In this document: positions 63,601 to 64,000 of the stretch, piece by piece
Position numbering within the stretch: position 1 is the first letter of the stretch
How the letters are laid out: each line of letters begins with the position of its first letter
Source of the DNA: Arachidicoccus sp. BS20
GTDB lineage: Bacteria > Bacteroidota > Bacteroidia > Chitinophagales > Chitinophagaceae
Direction: 5' to 3'
DNA: 64,000 nt
NCBI RefSeq assembly: GCF_001659705.1
Contig: NZ_CP015971.1
Location: 1,178,001-1,242,000 of the forward strand
Notes under the pieces: model-generated
Told to the model about the DNA's origin: nothing
Databases searched by the model: none
The model's input: only the letters and a program-made list of their open reading frames with translations
Position numbers and translations under genes: made by a program

Positions 63601-63790
63601 CTGTAAAAGTTCCTTTACCTGTATTCACATTTAATACGGAAGCAGCGTTTATAGCTGTTCCGCTTGAATCGGTTACAACCCCGTGCACCGCATGACCTTG
63701 TTGGGCAAACAGCGGTGAAGAGTCAAACAGACTTATTGCCGTCATGAACATCACAGCAATAAGAACGTTTCGAAAATTGAATTTTTGCAT
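60674..63790 (-). CDS. SusC/RagA-family TonB-dependent outer-membrane transporter
   Basis: The 1038-residue receptor imports SusD-bound oligosaccharides using TonB energy. The start at 63790 gives a normal signal peptide (MQKFNFRNVLIAVMFMTAI to LFAQQ); a longer frame from 63853 is not needed. A carboxypeptidase-D-like domain (about 35-105) is followed by the plug with VVVIGYGTQRKEAVTGSV and the 22-strand barrel ending in NYILGINITF. No N-terminal STN domain is present, so it lacks an anti-sigma signal module. It heads the xylan locus and is preceded by the palindromic operator at 63834-63857. Confidence 0.95.
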   Translation of the reverse strand: MQKFNFRNVLIAVMFMTAISLFDSSPLFAQQGHAVHGVVTDSSGTAINAASVLNVNTGKGTFTDQSGSFSIDVEKGQVLEVSYIGYQTKKITYSGEANVSVVLFSAVATNLNDVVVIGYGTQRKEAVTGSVASIGGSALREVPSANFTSALQGRIAGVTMTQTSTKPGATMQIRIRGTRSINATNDPLIVLDGIPFQGSISDISTDDIKSIDILKDASATAIYGSRGANGVILITTNSGGRNQKAQISYSGYFGMNKAVKFPMMNATQFAALRAEANMNNAGADEPTDSAGNYTTSTDWQDLFFKTGLVNSHDLSIIGGTQNGSYKFGAGFYNDQSVVPLSWYKRYSLRGSVDQKIGIFRLGFTTNNNFSFTNGASIGLYNVLAMSPLANPYDSTGAIKPVLDISSNHDQYWTYTRSTLDALGDRFADLNKGFASYNSAYAEVEIPGVQGLKVRVNLGGEYRQSNSGNYTGEGVFSNNPLNPSNASIGNSTTYSWTDENLVMYDRTFGKHQIDAVALYSAEQDYYNSSSISRKNIASDQFQYFNLGQSSTSLNDDITINPANQGYSVSGLLSYMGRVMYSYDSRYMISATLRSDGSSHLASGHQWHTYPAISAGWNIAKESFMKRISWIDELKLRLGFGQTSNQSVPAYSTLGSLTTVPYNFGQTGYATGYYVSTLPNPTLGWEYSTTQNAGLDFTFFHNRLSGTVEYYSTRTKDLLLSVNLPSTSGVGSYIGNVGQTSNKGWELSLNGTIINNVNGWTWDAGFNIYGNKNKIVKLASGETQDIADLLFVGHPLNVIYDYKKIGIWQQNDSYLSILEPGSSNKPGMIKVQYTGDYNADGSPTRAISSADMQIMNADPVFMGGFNTHVGWKGIDLTIVGIFQDGGILNSTLYGASGYLNLEDGRRNNINIDYWTPTNTNAKFPDPNGPKNSNNPKYGSTLGYFSGSYLKISTVTLGYNFDSKWMKKAGIKRLRPYFTVQNALVLFSPYHKQSGMDPQTNSYANDGSTMAVPYSSVSRLLTVGYNTPSTHNYILGINITF

Positions 63791-63833
63791 AATAGCAATG
63801 TTTAACTTGTGAAAAAAAATTAAGTCTAAAATT

Positions 63834-63857
63834 TTGAATGCAATCGATTGCATTCAA
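63834..63857. promoter_or_regulatory. Palindromic operator upstream of susC
   Basis: A perfect 24-base palindrome with the core TGCAATCGATTGCA, 43 bases before the susC ATG. In the minus direction an ATTG in its right half lies 18 bases from a TAATTTTT box, so the operator overlaps the presumed -33 region, as at xylB. The identical core links the two promoters. Confidence 0.75.
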
Positions 63858-64000
63858 TTAAAAATTACTAATGTCCGTATTTTATCTATGATGAATTCAT
63901 TGCTTTACTCTTTTTTGAAAGACAAAAATGACTAAATATTTATAGGAAATGACACTGATAAACAAATCGACGAAACATTATTCAAACTTTCTCAATGACT
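63858..64000. other. Window-edge sequence with no recognised gene
   Basis: AT-rich sequence without a credible reading frame on either strand. The regulator of the xylan locus, if adjacent, would lie beyond 64000. Confidence 0.5.

Noticed and set aside
1-64000. tRNA, rRNA, CRISPR or prophage
   Set aside because: No regularly spaced repeats, no clover-leaf candidates noticed by eye, and no phage structural genes; tRNAs could be missed without a covariance search.

Overview
The window is AT-rich bacterial chromosome from the Bacteroidota, most likely a Chitinophagaceae-type organism. The evidence is a SusC/SusD pair, thioredoxin-like proteins of the DUF4369 type, the futalosine menaquinone gene mqnE, TAnnTTTG promoter boxes, A-rich leaders in place of Shine-Dalgarno sites, and family-level similarity of nearly every protein. 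I saw no rRNA, tRNA, CRISPR array or prophage.

Layout. Positions 1-23.9 kb hold mostly housekeeping and envelope genes: gyrA, a LytS/LytTR sensor-regulator pair, an erythromycin-esterase-like protein, mqnE, two DUF4369/thioredoxin proteins, an ABC exporter, an lpxH-propeller-mscS operon, a LUD-domain gene, rsfS-ftsH, birA, an acyltransferase and a metallo-beta-lactamase hydrolase. At 24.4-26.4 kb lies a three-gene RiPP cassette: a Sec-targeted Cys/Gly/Lys-rich precursor, a DUF692/MNIO oxidase and a DUF2063 partner. It resembles HvfABC/bufferin copper-binding peptide systems, and a strong hairpin separates the precursor from its maturases. From 26.4 to 43 kb come hisS with a phosphotyrosine phosphatase, a PadR-PspC unit with a visible operator, cinA, aroQ, an HD hydrolase, carA, several Bacteroidota proteins of unknown function, a VWA protein, a fused trehalose synthase/phosphatase and a complete IS982-family element with target-site duplication.

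The last 20 kb (43.7-63.8 kb, all minus strand) form one xylan utilisation locus. In transcription order it reads SusC, SusD, GH115 alpha-glucuronidase, SASA acetylesterase, GH43, GH3, GH10 endoxylanase, xylulokinase, xylose isomerase and a xylose-type sugar symporter. Together these would bind and import xylan fragments, remove glucuronate and acetyl groups, cut the chain to xylose and feed it to the pentose phosphate pathway. No regulator gene is present. Two long perfect palindromes sharing the core TGCAATCGATTGCA lie just upstream of xylB and of susC. They fit the LacI-family operator pattern, so the sugar-catabolic and polymer-capture halves are probably one regulon.

The intergenic DNA is unusually structured. 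It holds a pair of MITE-like repeats, a shared repeat that stops 6-8 bases before four start codons, a probable structured RNA ahead of the HD gene, a three-way-junction leader behind a perfect promoter ahead of an 87-residue orphan gene, and a branched palindrome with mutually exclusive folds between the GH3 and GH10 genes.
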